From NCBI GenBank assembly GCA_963969365.1, contig OZ017747.1:868001-932000 (forward strand): a stretch of DNA of 64,000 nt, read 5' to 3'. Both the position numbers and the translations under genes were made by a program. This DNA is from Asterochloris sp. CNOR1 (lineage: Eukaryota; Chlorophyta; Trebouxiophyceae; Trebouxiales; Trebouxiaceae). Under the pieces are notes generated by a model that searched no databases, was not told where the DNA came from, and saw nothing but the letters and a program-made list of their open reading frames with translations. This document shows, piece after piece, positions 24,729 through 35,500 of the stretch. Numbering within the stretch: the first letter of the stretch is position 1; each line of letters opens with the position of its first letter.

Positions 24729-26501
24729 ATGCAGGCTGGAGCCACACATCAAGCCCCGGTGCTTTGTCTCGCCTGCAAACAACATCTGCTTTCAGGCCAG
24801 CAAGCAAGCAGCAGCAATCAGTGGCCCAAGCCAGGCAGACAACAAAGCAGACATCGTGCCGCAGCTGCACTTGCTGCTCAGCAGCACTACAAGCCTGTCA
24901 GATTCCGCGATACTGCAGAGCTGCCACACGCTGACTGGACGCGATATCACCTACAAGTCTTGTTTGTGGACAGGACAGACACTGTGCGTGCGAGAGTAGC
25001 AGCTGGCCTATTTGAGCGCATTGCAGGTGCGTCAGCCTGGTGTCGCCGCTTGATGTGCACTGCCAATGCACGTGGCATGGTGAGCCCCAAGCTTTACATG
25101 GTGCCTGCAGAGTGGAATGGCTTCGGGCGAGCGATGTATCCCTGGGCTTGTGGCATGCATGCTGATGAGGGACAGCAAACAGACATGGCCACTACTGTCG
25201 CACTCATGACCCAGGCAAGGTTGTCCTGGCATGCACACACAGGAGGCATGCTTATCAAAGCAGCCTGGTCAGCGTCAGGACAGTACTTTGCTGCTCTGCT
25301 TTCCAGGCAGGCCGCCTGGGCATTCGGCGAAAGCTGTTTGCAGTACCTTCAGAGCAGCTGACAGCAGATGACCTTGATAGGTGAGGAGGCAGGCCAGCAG
25401 TCTGGAGTGTACAGGGCCCAAGCAATCAGTGGGCTGTCGGCAGAAGCCAGCACATGCCTGTCGTGTCTTGGGTCTCGCTGCCTCTGTGCTGCCAGCACAA
25501 GCTTGATGTGCGCAAGGATATTGCGGCTCCGCACCGCTTTGCTGTGGCTGTTCTCATTGCTCGACTTCATCTGTTCCTGGTCAGCCAAATGATGCCTGCA
25601 GCAATGCATGCCGTGATGCATGCTCTTTACCATAATCTTTATGATGCCTGTGCAGGCACGACATCATCGTGGCCATGGACAGCGCCGTGCTGGCAGACAT
25701 CCAGCAGCTCAGCTGTGAGTACTGGGAGCGCTATTACCAGCGCAAAGTCTGCCTGCTTTCAACCTTCTCAGCGTATGTGGGGAGCGACATCTTGAGGACT
25801 GGCGGCACTGCTCTGCTGGAGCCAGAGCTCAGTCAGATCATTCAGCCAGGACTTCAAGAGAGCAGAGGTGTTGTGGATATTGAGCGTCCCTCCCTGCAAG
25901 ACGGTGAACAAAGGGACTTGTGCTGTGCTGCACAGGGATGTGGGCACTGTTTGCTGGGGTAGAGAGACGTAGAGCCAGGGCTGAGAACTGGCACAACAAG
26001 GCAGCCTGCACTGTGTGCTGGCAGAGCAGAGCAGCATGGACTGTCTGATGGTGTGACGGAGCAGCCCACACATGTCTGCCTGCTGCCAATTGCATAGCGG
26101 CACCTGCTAGACTGTCTGCTGGCAGAGGTGGGTGGAGTGAAGCGGTCTGAGACTTTGCGTGGCTGCCTGTGCAGGTGCAGAACCATGGAACAAGATGGTC
26201 AGGTAACTATCAACAAGTTTATACTGCAGAAGCTTGCATGCAGGCCCTGCCGCAATGTGCTTTGGGATGTTGCCACCACAGAAAGCTCTCAAATGTTTGC
26301 CATGTTGCGTGTGCAGGAACATGATTATCTGTGGTGCTGGCCTGTGCCAGTATCTGATAGATGCGTACCCAGAGGTGCGTTTAATGCTTGTACTTGCCCG
26401 AGCATATCCTGTGCCAGACTATGCAGAGCATCTGGACTGCCAGCTGGTTGGTCCCAACCTGCCATGCGCTGCAGGACTTGCCCCACTATGACCCGCTGTG
26501 A
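24729..26501 (+). CDS. LMW protein tyrosine phosphatase homologue lacking the catalytic Cys
   Basis: Exons 24729-25026, 25111-25214, 25307-25380, 25656-25903, 26175-26202, 26317-26374, 26475-26501 join in phase to 278 codons plus stop (...LPHYDPL). About 70 N-terminal residues are Ala/Gln/Arg-rich, resembling an organelle transit peptide. Then comes HLQVLFVDRTDTVRARVAAG, which aligns with the P-loop strand VLFVCxGNxxRS of LMW-PTPs. The nucleophile Cys is Asp, the Gly-Asn pair is Thr-Asp, the loop Arg is kept, and the following Ser is Ala. Downstream family features remain: LFAVPSEQLTADDLD, HDIIVAMDSAVLADI, KVCLLSTF and a C-terminal helix ending QYLIDAYPE. The usual DP(Y/W) general-acid motif is not obvious; VVDIERP may be its remnant. 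The intron after 25214 is GC-AG (GCAAGG). It is probably a pseudophosphatase; loss of the chemistry is inferred from the missing Cys. Confidence 0.85.
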
Positions 26502-27088
26502 GGCAGCTTCCCCACTACATGCAAAGCATGATAGACTGTGCTACATCCCCAAGCTGAAGAGAGAGGTCATTCAATGTGACAATCACTCTCCCTGTTTGTT
26601 CAGCAGCAAAGTCCCAGGCAGCTGAGTGCAAGCTGCACTTTCTGTAGAATTCCTTCAAGCTGCATCTGTTGTACAGCCACCCCTTGTTGTACATTTGATT
26701 ATTCAGATGCTGTCCTGCGCGCTGCATTGTGCTTCCCTTGTTGAGTAAGAAGGGGTTGTGACCCTGTGTAGGCAAGCGAATGAGTTACGCAAGATGCCTG
26801 CCATAAGCCTGTGGGCTTGTCATGTCTGGGATCTTCGAGGGAATGGAAATTGTCAATATGAGGTTGATGCGCCATGAGCATAGCTGAAGGGAACAATATC
26901 AGTATGAAGTAGACAGGGCTGGCTTATGCATGGGCGGTGCATAGTAATAATGTTTGTAGTTGCAACTAGCTGATGTGCTGGCAGGTCTGCAAGTGGTCTG
27001 CAAGCAGACACGGCCAGACTTTCTGAGGAGTGTCTGCTCCAGGACAATTGTACTGCTGACCATTGGTGGTTGTCTCATATCAAATATG
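26502..27088. other. Gap between convergent phosphatase-like gene and PRMT7
   Basis: About 590 bp, relatively AT-rich, containing short unrelated open frames on both strands. Nothing recognisable; presumably the two 3' UTRs. Confidence 0.4.
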
Positions 27089-30000
27089 TCAGGTTCTAAG
27101 TTGCAGTGACAGCTCCCCATCTGCTGCACTCCAGGTTGCTGAAATGTACAGCTGCTCCCATGCTTGATGGTTGTCGAGCGCATGAGGCAGCAGCTGCACT
27201 GCAACCTGCTCATAGTGAGGCTCCTGACTGAAGGGAGGCGCCTGCAGCCAGAGGTGTCAGATCTTGACTTGTTGAACAGCACAGGACTGCCTGACAATGA
27301 GGGGCACACCCTGCAGCAAGTGGGGAGCTGCTCCCCAATTACAGGCGGTTGCCAGACTCATGCCACAGTGGCAGGGTAAGCTGCACACTCCACGATCAAA
27401 GTTCAAGGTGGCTTTAATGATCCACCAAGCCAGGCTGAGCCCTGAGTCTCCCACAAGGGCTCAGCCTGGCTTGGTGGATTGGCCTACTCAGGATTGACCT
27501 TTTGTGTTTTGTACAGGTGCCTTGCTCACGGTGTAACAAGACCTGACTTGTTGGTGACTTTGTGAGTCACCTGCCAGGTCAGATTTGACGCCCATTGATA
27601 GCACATCTGCAGCACCAGGGCATGCACAGCGTGCCCCTGTGATGCCAAGTCCTGACGCCTGCATGATCAAAGAGGCGTGCTTCAGGATGAAAATGCATGC
27701 CAGAGGCAATTCTGTTTGTGGGCTGGCTTGGCATACCTGATTGTGGTAGTGCCGCTGATGTCACTGGCTCTCCCATCGAAATTCAGATCCAGAAGGGGGG
27801 TTTGCTGTGTCAGTACCTGAACTTGGCCGCACTGCCACAGGGGACGAGTCAGCAGTGGTGCGCTGCCAAGGTCCAGCCCCTGTGGCAGACCTCTGCCAAC
27901 AGCACCTGTAGGGGCAGCTGGAATTTGGGAAGCAGCTCTGCCCAGGCACTAGGGCCCAAGCCTGTGGGCGCGCGCCAAGCCAGTGTGTCTGACCACGATT
28001 GAGTCACTAAGCTCTGGTTTCTGACCCAGGCATGGCATGGCATGGCATGGGGCTTCATGCCCCATGGGTCCACATGCCGTGCAAGGGAGAACTTGGCAAG
28101 CAGGCGCAAGCCAGACATGAGCCCAGCAATGCAGTGACAGGGCCCCATGCAGCTCCTCCCACTCATGCAAGTCTGAAGGGGAGCAGGGGCTGACTTGCTT
28201 ACCAAGCTGCTCGTTGCAGCAGCTGAGATTGACACTTTCCAGGGTGCCTACAGCTGCGCGGCTCTGCCACAGGTCAGGCATGCTGGCTGCTGCCACATGC
28301 AGCTGCGCGGCGCAGGGAATCACCGCGTGCTGCTGCTGCAGCAGGCCTGCCTCAATCAGCCTGTCACGCTGGTGCCAGAACCTGCAGGGGAGGAAACTGC
28401 CATATTGTGACAAACGGCTGACGCTCCCCTTCCTCCAAACAAGATCGCAGACTGACTTGCGATTCAAGGCTAGGTACATACATGACTTTTCTGAAGGGAG
28501 CGCAGCTAGATACATAGCGCGTTGGACAGGGCTGCCAGGCCCTGCAGGTGCAGCAGGAACAGCTGTCTGGTGGCACAGCGGTGTGCCACAAGGTAGCTGT
28601 CATCTGCACCCCGCAACAAGCAACCACTGCCAAAGGTGTTTGATGCTGTAGACAGTGCCACACGATCAGGGCTTCACCTGTCAGCAAGTCAAGGGCCTTT
28701 AAGAGCATTTTGATACCTGACATGGGCCCAGGGGGGAAGGTGCTGGCACTCCCAATACCAGGGCTCCGCCAGGAACACATCGGCTGCGCCGCTGCAGTGC
28801 ACATTGCTGTAGGCGTCACCAGCGCCTGCCTGGGCTGTGCGCACCGCCGCACGCAGCCTGTGCTGCATCTTGGCATCGTGCAGCACCCCTTTTGCGTGCA
28901 CTGCCACGACCTTGGCTGCCAGCCCTGCAGCAGCTGCAGCTTGCACCACGACATCACAGCCTGACTCCTGGTCCTGCAGCACAGGCCACAGAGCGGCTGA
29001 GCGCTAGGAGGTGGGACGTAGCAGCATGGTCAAGCTTGACAGCATGGCTGATGCACGCATGGCTGATGCACGCAGGAGCACACCTGAACGCAATTGCAGA
29101 CACTTGAGGAGGCAAATGCAACTGGCGCCACAGAGCGACAGGTTGTCTCTGGTCAGCACAGCCCACAGAGCACCTCAGGCTTGCAGACAGTCATTGTCAA
29201 CGCCCTGCACAGCAAGGGCCGTCTTAGTGTGAGCAGATGGCCTGATGGGCATCAGCAGACCGCTGGAACCCATCATCGAGGACAGCACTGGCGCCTGGCT
29301 GATGTCATACAGGGGCGCCATGGAAAAACAGGACACACCCAGAGCACCAACAAGATCTGGCCCCCTGCATGCACGACAGTGGCTTGGCAAGGCAGGCAAC
29401 ATCCTAAAGCAGCAGCAGAGTGGCCGGCGAGCCCAGGTGCAGCGTGAGACAAGTGTCCCCAAGCTCCCCACCTGCAGGCTGACCACCAGCGTCACGCCGC
29501 TGCAGCGTGCTGCCATCATTGTCAGCATGGGCCCATCCCCTGCAGCCACCACTGCCGCCCCCGGGTGCACAGCTGTCTGCACCGCTGCGTGCAGGGCTGC
29601 CAGCTGGGAGCCATCGTTCAATGCCCACACACGCAGGGGGTTGGATGCTTGCACAACGCCTGGGTTGGGTGCCTGGGCCAGCGGCGCCTGATGGGAGACT
29701 GCCACCTGCAGGCTGGTGTCGTCATGCTGCAGGGCCACCTGCAGGCAAGGCAGTGGAACAGATGCTCCTTAGGTGCTCAGTGGTCTGAGCTGCAGCAGGG
29801 CTGATTTGGCACCATCACAAGGCAAGATTTCCAAGGGCGCATGCCTGAGATCGGCTTTGTGTAAATTTCCTGGACTAATGCCGCATGGCTTGTGCGCTTG
29901 CAACAAGCGGAGGCAGATTCTACCTGCAAATTGTGGCCACAGGCCACCACAGCCTGGGGAGGGACAGGTGCCCAGCACTGCTTCCAGTGGTCTCGCCAAG

Positions 30001-32449
30001 CTTGGGGCATCTGATCCATCCTCCTGCTGCCAGGTATGGCAGGAACCCAGTCGGGGGCAGTACCAATCCTGATGGCCCCCTCCTGGTCCATGAGAAGCTC
30101 CCACCAGATGATGCAGGCATCCAGCCTGCCAGCAGCTGTGGCCTGCACCTGCAGGCATGGCATGGGGGCCATGAAGGTCTGGGCAGCGGGGCCAAGAGCT
30201 GGCCTCAAGCATGCAGCCCTGCCTTCCACCACCATCCGAAGAAGGATGATTATGGACAGCAGAGGGTAACAACACTGCTCAGGAGGCCTCCAGCACCTCC
30301 TTGCATGCTGGGTCTGGAAGTGTAGACTGCCTGGAACGTGCAGCAAGCATCTCCCTTAGACTGGCTCAATCACCTGATGGCAGTGCTGGTGCATGCCTGA
30401 TGTAACTGGGTGACGGAAGTCCAGGTTGAGGAGCTGAAAGGGGGCACTGAGCAACCTCAGGTGGCCTGGGAACAGCGGCGACACATGCAGGGCATGACAG
30501 CCTTGGAAGGTTGTGCTGCATGTCTGGACTGCAGGCAGAGCAGGATGTCCCGGCCAGACACCAGGAGCGGGCCCCTGCAGAGATCATGTGATCTTGAGGC
30601 ATCAAGCCAGTCTGAGGGGAGGATGGGTTAAGCAGAAGCTGGTGCTATTAGAGCAGCACACAACCAGCCTGGGGTATAAACAGTGGCCAGGCCTCTGTGC
30701 TTGCCATACACTGGTGCAGACGATGGCAGCCAGTCAGTGCCTCATCTAGCACATGCGCAAACAGGAGCTGACAGCCAGACTGATGTGCTCACCGAGCATT
30801 TGCGCAGAACAGGGCTCTCCACCAGCTGGCCATACACCACAGCTCCAGCTGGGATCACCACGCCGCCCTCCTGCAGGTGCCAGTACATGTAAACAGCAGC
30901 GGTGAAGGCACAAGTGGGGCGCAGGCACCACTGAGCGGCTGCTCACACAGGGCAAAGCACAGAGCCTGCAGCGGATTCTTTCTGCTGCAAGCAGACTAGG
31001 GGCCAGTTGTGCTGCCTGCAACATACCACTGCATCCCTCTGCCTTGCAGATTCTACAGGGCATGTATGCAGGCGGCCTTCCAGGACCCAAACACTGCCCT
31101 TGTGGAGGCGTCTTGCTGCGTGCTGCATCACATTCAAGCCATGCCTGGCAGTGCAGGAAGTAACAGGGGCATGCAACACTCTGCGCTTTGCACCTGGTGG
31201 AGGCACCAAAGTGTGTGCTGCCCCTGACATAACATCCAAAAGCAAGCTGGCTGCACTGCAAAGCTCTGGCTGCACGTTGTGACACGAATGCTGCTCAGCA
31301 GGGTCAAGATCTGGCATGGCGGGCAGGACATCTATGCACTAAATTCGGCTTGAGCAAGGGAATTTGTTGGCAGCTCTGTACAGCGCATACCTTTAGAAGC
31401 TTGTTGACTGCATGCTGCAGGGTGGGCAGAATGCCCTCCCCAAGCAGCTCGCTGTCAAAGATCTCTGTCACAATGATATCAACCCTCTGGGGCAGATCCC
31501 ACTCAGGGGTTGGCTGGCAGCGGCGACCTCTGGCGTGCGCAGGCACTGTCTGCTCAATGGGCATAAAGCTGTCGTCAGGGCCAAAAGGGCAGCTGCTCTG
31601 GCTTGTGCAGACCACGAGCTCGTCAGACCGCTTCTGCAGGATCCTGATGCGCTGCTGCAGGCCATTGTGGGCCACTGCCTGCCTGGCTATGGCCACCATG
31701 GGAGGGAACACCTCACATGCAAACACAGAGGGCTCGCCAGCAGCAGGTTGCTGCGGCACCTGTCCTGCAGAGGCATGGCCACGCTGAAGCCAGGCCATCG
31801 AGTGGTGTACCTGGCAGCTTGATGGAGGCAGCAGTACGCTCAAAGGGGGTTGGGCTTCTTGATGTTTACACCCTAAAGTCTTTGAAGCCTGGCAGTTGCA
31901 GACTGAAGCCCCACCTGATGTGCTGTGAACCTGAGGAAGGCCTGTGTGGGCTTGCTGAGCCTTTGCCGCCATGATGGCCAGCAGACCAGTGCCAGTGCCA
32001 ATATCCAGGACGTGACTGCCTGCAGGGCGCAGGAGAGATCCCTAACACAGCCCTGATGAGCTTAGTGCAGTGCCAATGTCCAGAACAAGACTATCTGCCA
32101 AAGATTGCACTGCTAACGGACGTCCAGCTGCAAAAAGATCAGCTGAGTGACGGCCAAGGGTGTTACACCTGGCTTCACAGCTGCCTGCAAGGCCAATCTG
32201 TATGCCTGATTTCTGGCCTGGTCCGTGATCATGTCCAGGTACAGTGACATGGAAAGGAGTGCTGAGGATTGAAAGGTGACCTCTGCCCCTGCGTTGCCAG
32301 CGCTTCAGCCCTCAGCACTGAATCTACATGAGGTCCTAAGCTGCATTACATCCTGGCTGTGAAAAGCACCACTCACCTGCGACTGCCTGGTCTTGAACAT
32401 GCACCCACTCCACCTGCCCTGTCATTGCATTCAGTCTCTGGGCAAACAT
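27089..32449 (-). CDS. Protein arginine N-methyltransferase 7 (PRMT7)
   Basis: Type III arginine methyltransferase with two Rossmann methyltransferase domains. Start ATG 32449 gives MFAQRLNAMTGQVEWVHVQD, the family N-terminus. Then SLYLDMITDQARNQAYR (about 32180-32260), SAM motif HVLDIGTGTGLLAIMAAKA (about 31935-32025), ACEVFPPMVAIARQAVAHNG and VDIIVTEIFDSELLGEGILP with the double-E loop (31388-31765), IPAGAVVYGQLVES (30792-30870), FQGCHALHVSPLFPGHLRLL (about 30415-30535), a linker exon with WRDHWKQCW (29932-30150), and second-domain exons about 29485-29740, 28720-28985 (AADVFLAEPWYWEC), 28205-28383 and 27740-27935 (PLWQCGQVQVLTQQTPLLDL). The 3' end is less certain: an open frame HYEQVAVQLL ... 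ELSLQLRT stop at 27089 fits the family C-terminus, but the connecting exon near 27400 could not be joined in phase. Divergent from the next gene by 82 bp. Confidence 0.93.
27421..27478. repeat. Perfect 23-bp inverted repeat (hairpin), 12-nt loop
   Basis: Arms 27421-27443 and 27456-27478 are exact reverse complements, and 27444-27455 is the loop. Just outside the arms pairing continues with an A-T pair and then G-T wobbles. On the PRMT7 transcript strand, the inner edge of the downstream arm creates CTCAG-GGCTC, a possible splice acceptor exactly at the loop/stem junction. Confidence 0.95.
27543..27586. repeat. Second, imperfect hairpin next to the 27421 hairpin
   Basis: Left arm ctgacttgttggtgact (about 27545-27561) pairs with agtcacctgccaggtcag (about 27567-27584) around a short ttgtg loop. 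There is one bulge and a few mismatches. Confidence 0.7.
28030..28068. repeat. (GCATG)4 microsatellite with adjacent small hairpin
   Basis: Four perfect GCATG units at 28030-28049 in a PRMT7 intron, running into atggggc-ttcat-gccccat, a 7-bp stem. Confidence 0.9.
29042..29071. repeat. Direct 15-bp duplication gcatggctgatgcac
   Basis: Two perfect adjacent copies (29042-29056, 29057-29071) in a PRMT7 intron. Confidence 0.9.
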
Positions 32450-32531
32450 GATGTCCCTATCTGCCCCGCAAAATTCACCAGGTGGTTACTTAGGATGAAA
32501 TAGGTCAATCTCTTCACTCTTGGCCTCATCG
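32450..32531. promoter_or_regulatory. 82-bp shared region between PRMT7 and pseudouridine synthase starts
   Basis: Only 82 bp separate the divergent start codons at 32449 (minus) and 32532 (plus). Both starts are supported: the first by the conserved PRMT7 N-terminus, the second by an Arg/Ala-rich leader that splices in phase onto the S4 domain. The segment must hold both 5' UTRs, or transcription must start within the opposite gene. Confidence 0.6.
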
Positions 32532-35500
32532 ATGCGAGCCTGGCATGCTCGGTGGCAGCTGACACAGCTCAGTAGATCTGCAGCAAGGCTAAGATGGAGG
32601 GCGAGCAGCGGCCATGCCAGTGCATTGTGTGCGCTTGCACAGCACCAGACTGACATGCAAGAGCCAGTAGAGCTGCGCGTGAGGCCTGCAGATCTCAGAG
32701 GCAGCAAGGTAACAAGATGCTGCCATGCAGAAATGCTATGCCTCCCCCGCCAAGTCACTGTGCTGAGCCCATGTCCAGCCCATGTCCAGCCCATGTCCAA
32801 GACTGCTGCAGGCCAAGCTGCGTCTGGATGCCTACCTGACAGAACAGCTGCCACAGGCCAGCCGAGCAAAGCTGCAGGCCAGCATCCGCAGCGGCCTGGT
32901 TCTCGTCAACGGCGCTGTGCAGCAGAAGACTTCACACAGCGTCAGGCCAGGCGATGCTGTACTCTGCACGCTGGTGCAGCCGCAGCTCACGTCTGCAATC
33001 CCAGAGGCGGGTGCTGCCAGGCATTTGAAGTAGAAGAAGCGTCTGGTCATGTGGGCGACTCTACAGCGCCATGCTGATGCTGCCTGGGCAGTGTGCATAT
33101 GCTACTGTTGCAATTGTTACGAGTGATATGCTAGCATGTGCTCGAGGCCAAGGCGCCTCTCCACAGCCATGCATGCTGTGTATGCTGTGCCTTTTGCAAT
33201 GCAGGCACTCCCTTTGGACATTGTCTACGAGGATGATGAGTGCTTAGTGGTCAACAAGGTAATTCAAGCACAACCTCAGCCCTGTTGCTAGCTGTGAACA
33301 GCACTGGTTCATTTCAAGGCCTGTCATGAGTTGCAGCCTCTGCTGCTGGTCATGGCAGCGCCTAGCTGCTGCTTCCCCTGCTGCCTCTGCAGCTGCTAGC
33401 TGCACTGGTTGGCTGTTCAGTGCCGCCACTTGATGGCTTGGTGCACCCTGCACTCACCTGCCTCTCCAGCACCGGCTGCGGTGTGGCCGTGTTCGGTGCT
33501 GCTCCCCCCACTGCATCTGCAGCCGCTTGCTGCGGTGTATGGGCTCAGTCCCCCTGCTGCCTGTGCAGCTGCTTGCTGCAGTGGATGTGCCCAGTCCTCA
33601 TCCTCATGGGGCAGGATGTGGCAGTGCAGCACAGCGTAGCCAATGCCTGCAGAACAGTATACTGTCTCTTCACAGTTGTGTGCAGGCTGCAGGGATGGTC
33701 ATGCACCCGGCACCCAGCAATATGACTGGCACGCTGGTCAACGCCCTGCTGCACTACTACAACCTGCCTCCAGTGGAGCTGCCAGGGGAGGAGCAGGCAG
33801 ACTGGGTGGAGAGTACCACTTCAGGTGGGTGCAGAGTGCAGCACCGGTGCACCAACCCTGTTTGGTGGGCTCTCTCACATGCGGCAATGGCATGCAGCGG
33901 TGTTGTGTGTGCCGCACCTCAAGGGCTGTACTGAAACACAGACGGCCTGTGCTGCGCTGCATCCTGTTGGCTCAAGCAGTGCCGAGGTCTTGCACGGCAG
34001 CAGTGCCTCTGCCCTGCACAGGTGGCTTGGCTTGCACAATGCTCTGCAGGTGCTGAAGTATGAGCTGCTCCTGGCAGGGGTGACATGCTGTGCTCAGGTG
34101 ATCCACTGCCTCTGCCGCCCCTGCAGGTGACCTTGATGAAGCGACAGACGCCGAAGACGCTCAGGCAGACGCCGTCCTGCTGCCTGGGGCAGGGCTGGGG
34201 GCGCTGAGACCTGGCATCGTGCACAGACTCGACAAAGGCACCACTGGTAGGGTTTGCCCCGCACACAGCTGACAGGGCCATCGACCAGCACCATGCACGT
34301 GACAGATCTGCACAGAGTGGTTCAGCCTGCGTACTGGCCGCAGAGAGCAATGGTCTGCCCTCCATGAACAGAGGACAGCATGGACACCAGGGTGCCCGGG
34401 GCTCGGCTGCAGGCACATTGTTGCTTGTTGACAACCAACAATGAGGCTGCTCCTAGCATCATCAAGCTTGAGTCTGACAATGCAGCGCACAGCATGTGGT
34501 GGCTGGAGAAGGCCAGATGGTGGCTGCAGAAGGTTGGGTGGTGACTGCCAAGACCATGGTGTCCCTTGCAGTGCTCAGCACCTATCTCGTCCCTTTCTGG
34601 TGTCTGGCCACCGGGACTGGGGCAACTCTGGCTCTGCGTGGTGGCCAGGGCCAAGGCGTTCTAGGAGGGCTCGATGACTTGCATGCCACTCAGTGCCCAT
34701 TCTAGTGCCCATCTGAAAGGCATTTGGGAGTGCCTCGTGTCCGGCTGCAGGCTCAGTGGTGGTAGCTGGGACTGAGGCAGCCCCTGCAGCACTGAAGCCC
34801 AGTGCAATGCAGTCGTGACTGTGCCTGCTGATTGTCTGCGGGCAGGCTGTGGTGGCCAAGCCTGAGGCAGCACCAGCACCGTTCACTGCCCATTGCAAGG
34901 CATTGTCAGGCTCTTCTTAGTGTGCCTGGTTGTTCTGCAGGCCTAGTGGTGGTAGCCAAGACCGAGGCGGCCCTTGCAGCGCTCAGCGCACAGTTCAAGG
35001 CACGCACAGTGATGCGCACTTACCAGAGCATAACGCTGGGCTGCCCACGGGAGGTGGCGGGGCAGGTGCGCACCAATGTGGGGCGCCACTTCAAAGAGCG
35101 CAAGAAAATGGGCGTATATGAGTATGGCGGCAGCAGGTGGGCACGCTTCTGCCGTTGGCTCAGCATGACTCCTCTGCCACTGCAACGGCCTTGTGCCTTC
35201 CCCTGCATGCGGGCCAGGCTGAGTGCTGACAGGCGTGGGCGCCGTGTCAGTGCCGGCCACCCTTCTGGATGTCTCCCGGTTGTGTTCAATTGCAACCTGG
35301 ACTGCCTGGCAAGTCTGCATACATGCAGGCGGCCGCTGGCGCACACAATTCCTCAGCAATGTTCAGGCAGGCTCCTGTTGCTGCCTATGCAGGGGCCGCA
35401 CAGCCATCAGCAACTATAAAGTGCTGAGGCCCCTGGCCGGCAGCAGTGCTGCGCTGGTGCAGTGGCGCCTGGAGACTGGTCGCACCCACCAGATCAGGGT

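Noticed and set aside
27421-27478. Hairpin as a MITE or transposon terminal repeat
   Set aside because: The arms are adjacent with a 12-nt loop, and no flanking target-site duplication or element body is visible.
32782-33033. ATG at 32782 as the start of the pseudouridine synthase
   Set aside because: An exon at 32532-32708 with an Arg/Ala-rich leader splices in phase to a CTGCAG acceptor at 32811, giving a longer and more family-like N-terminus. Kept only as a possible alternative start.
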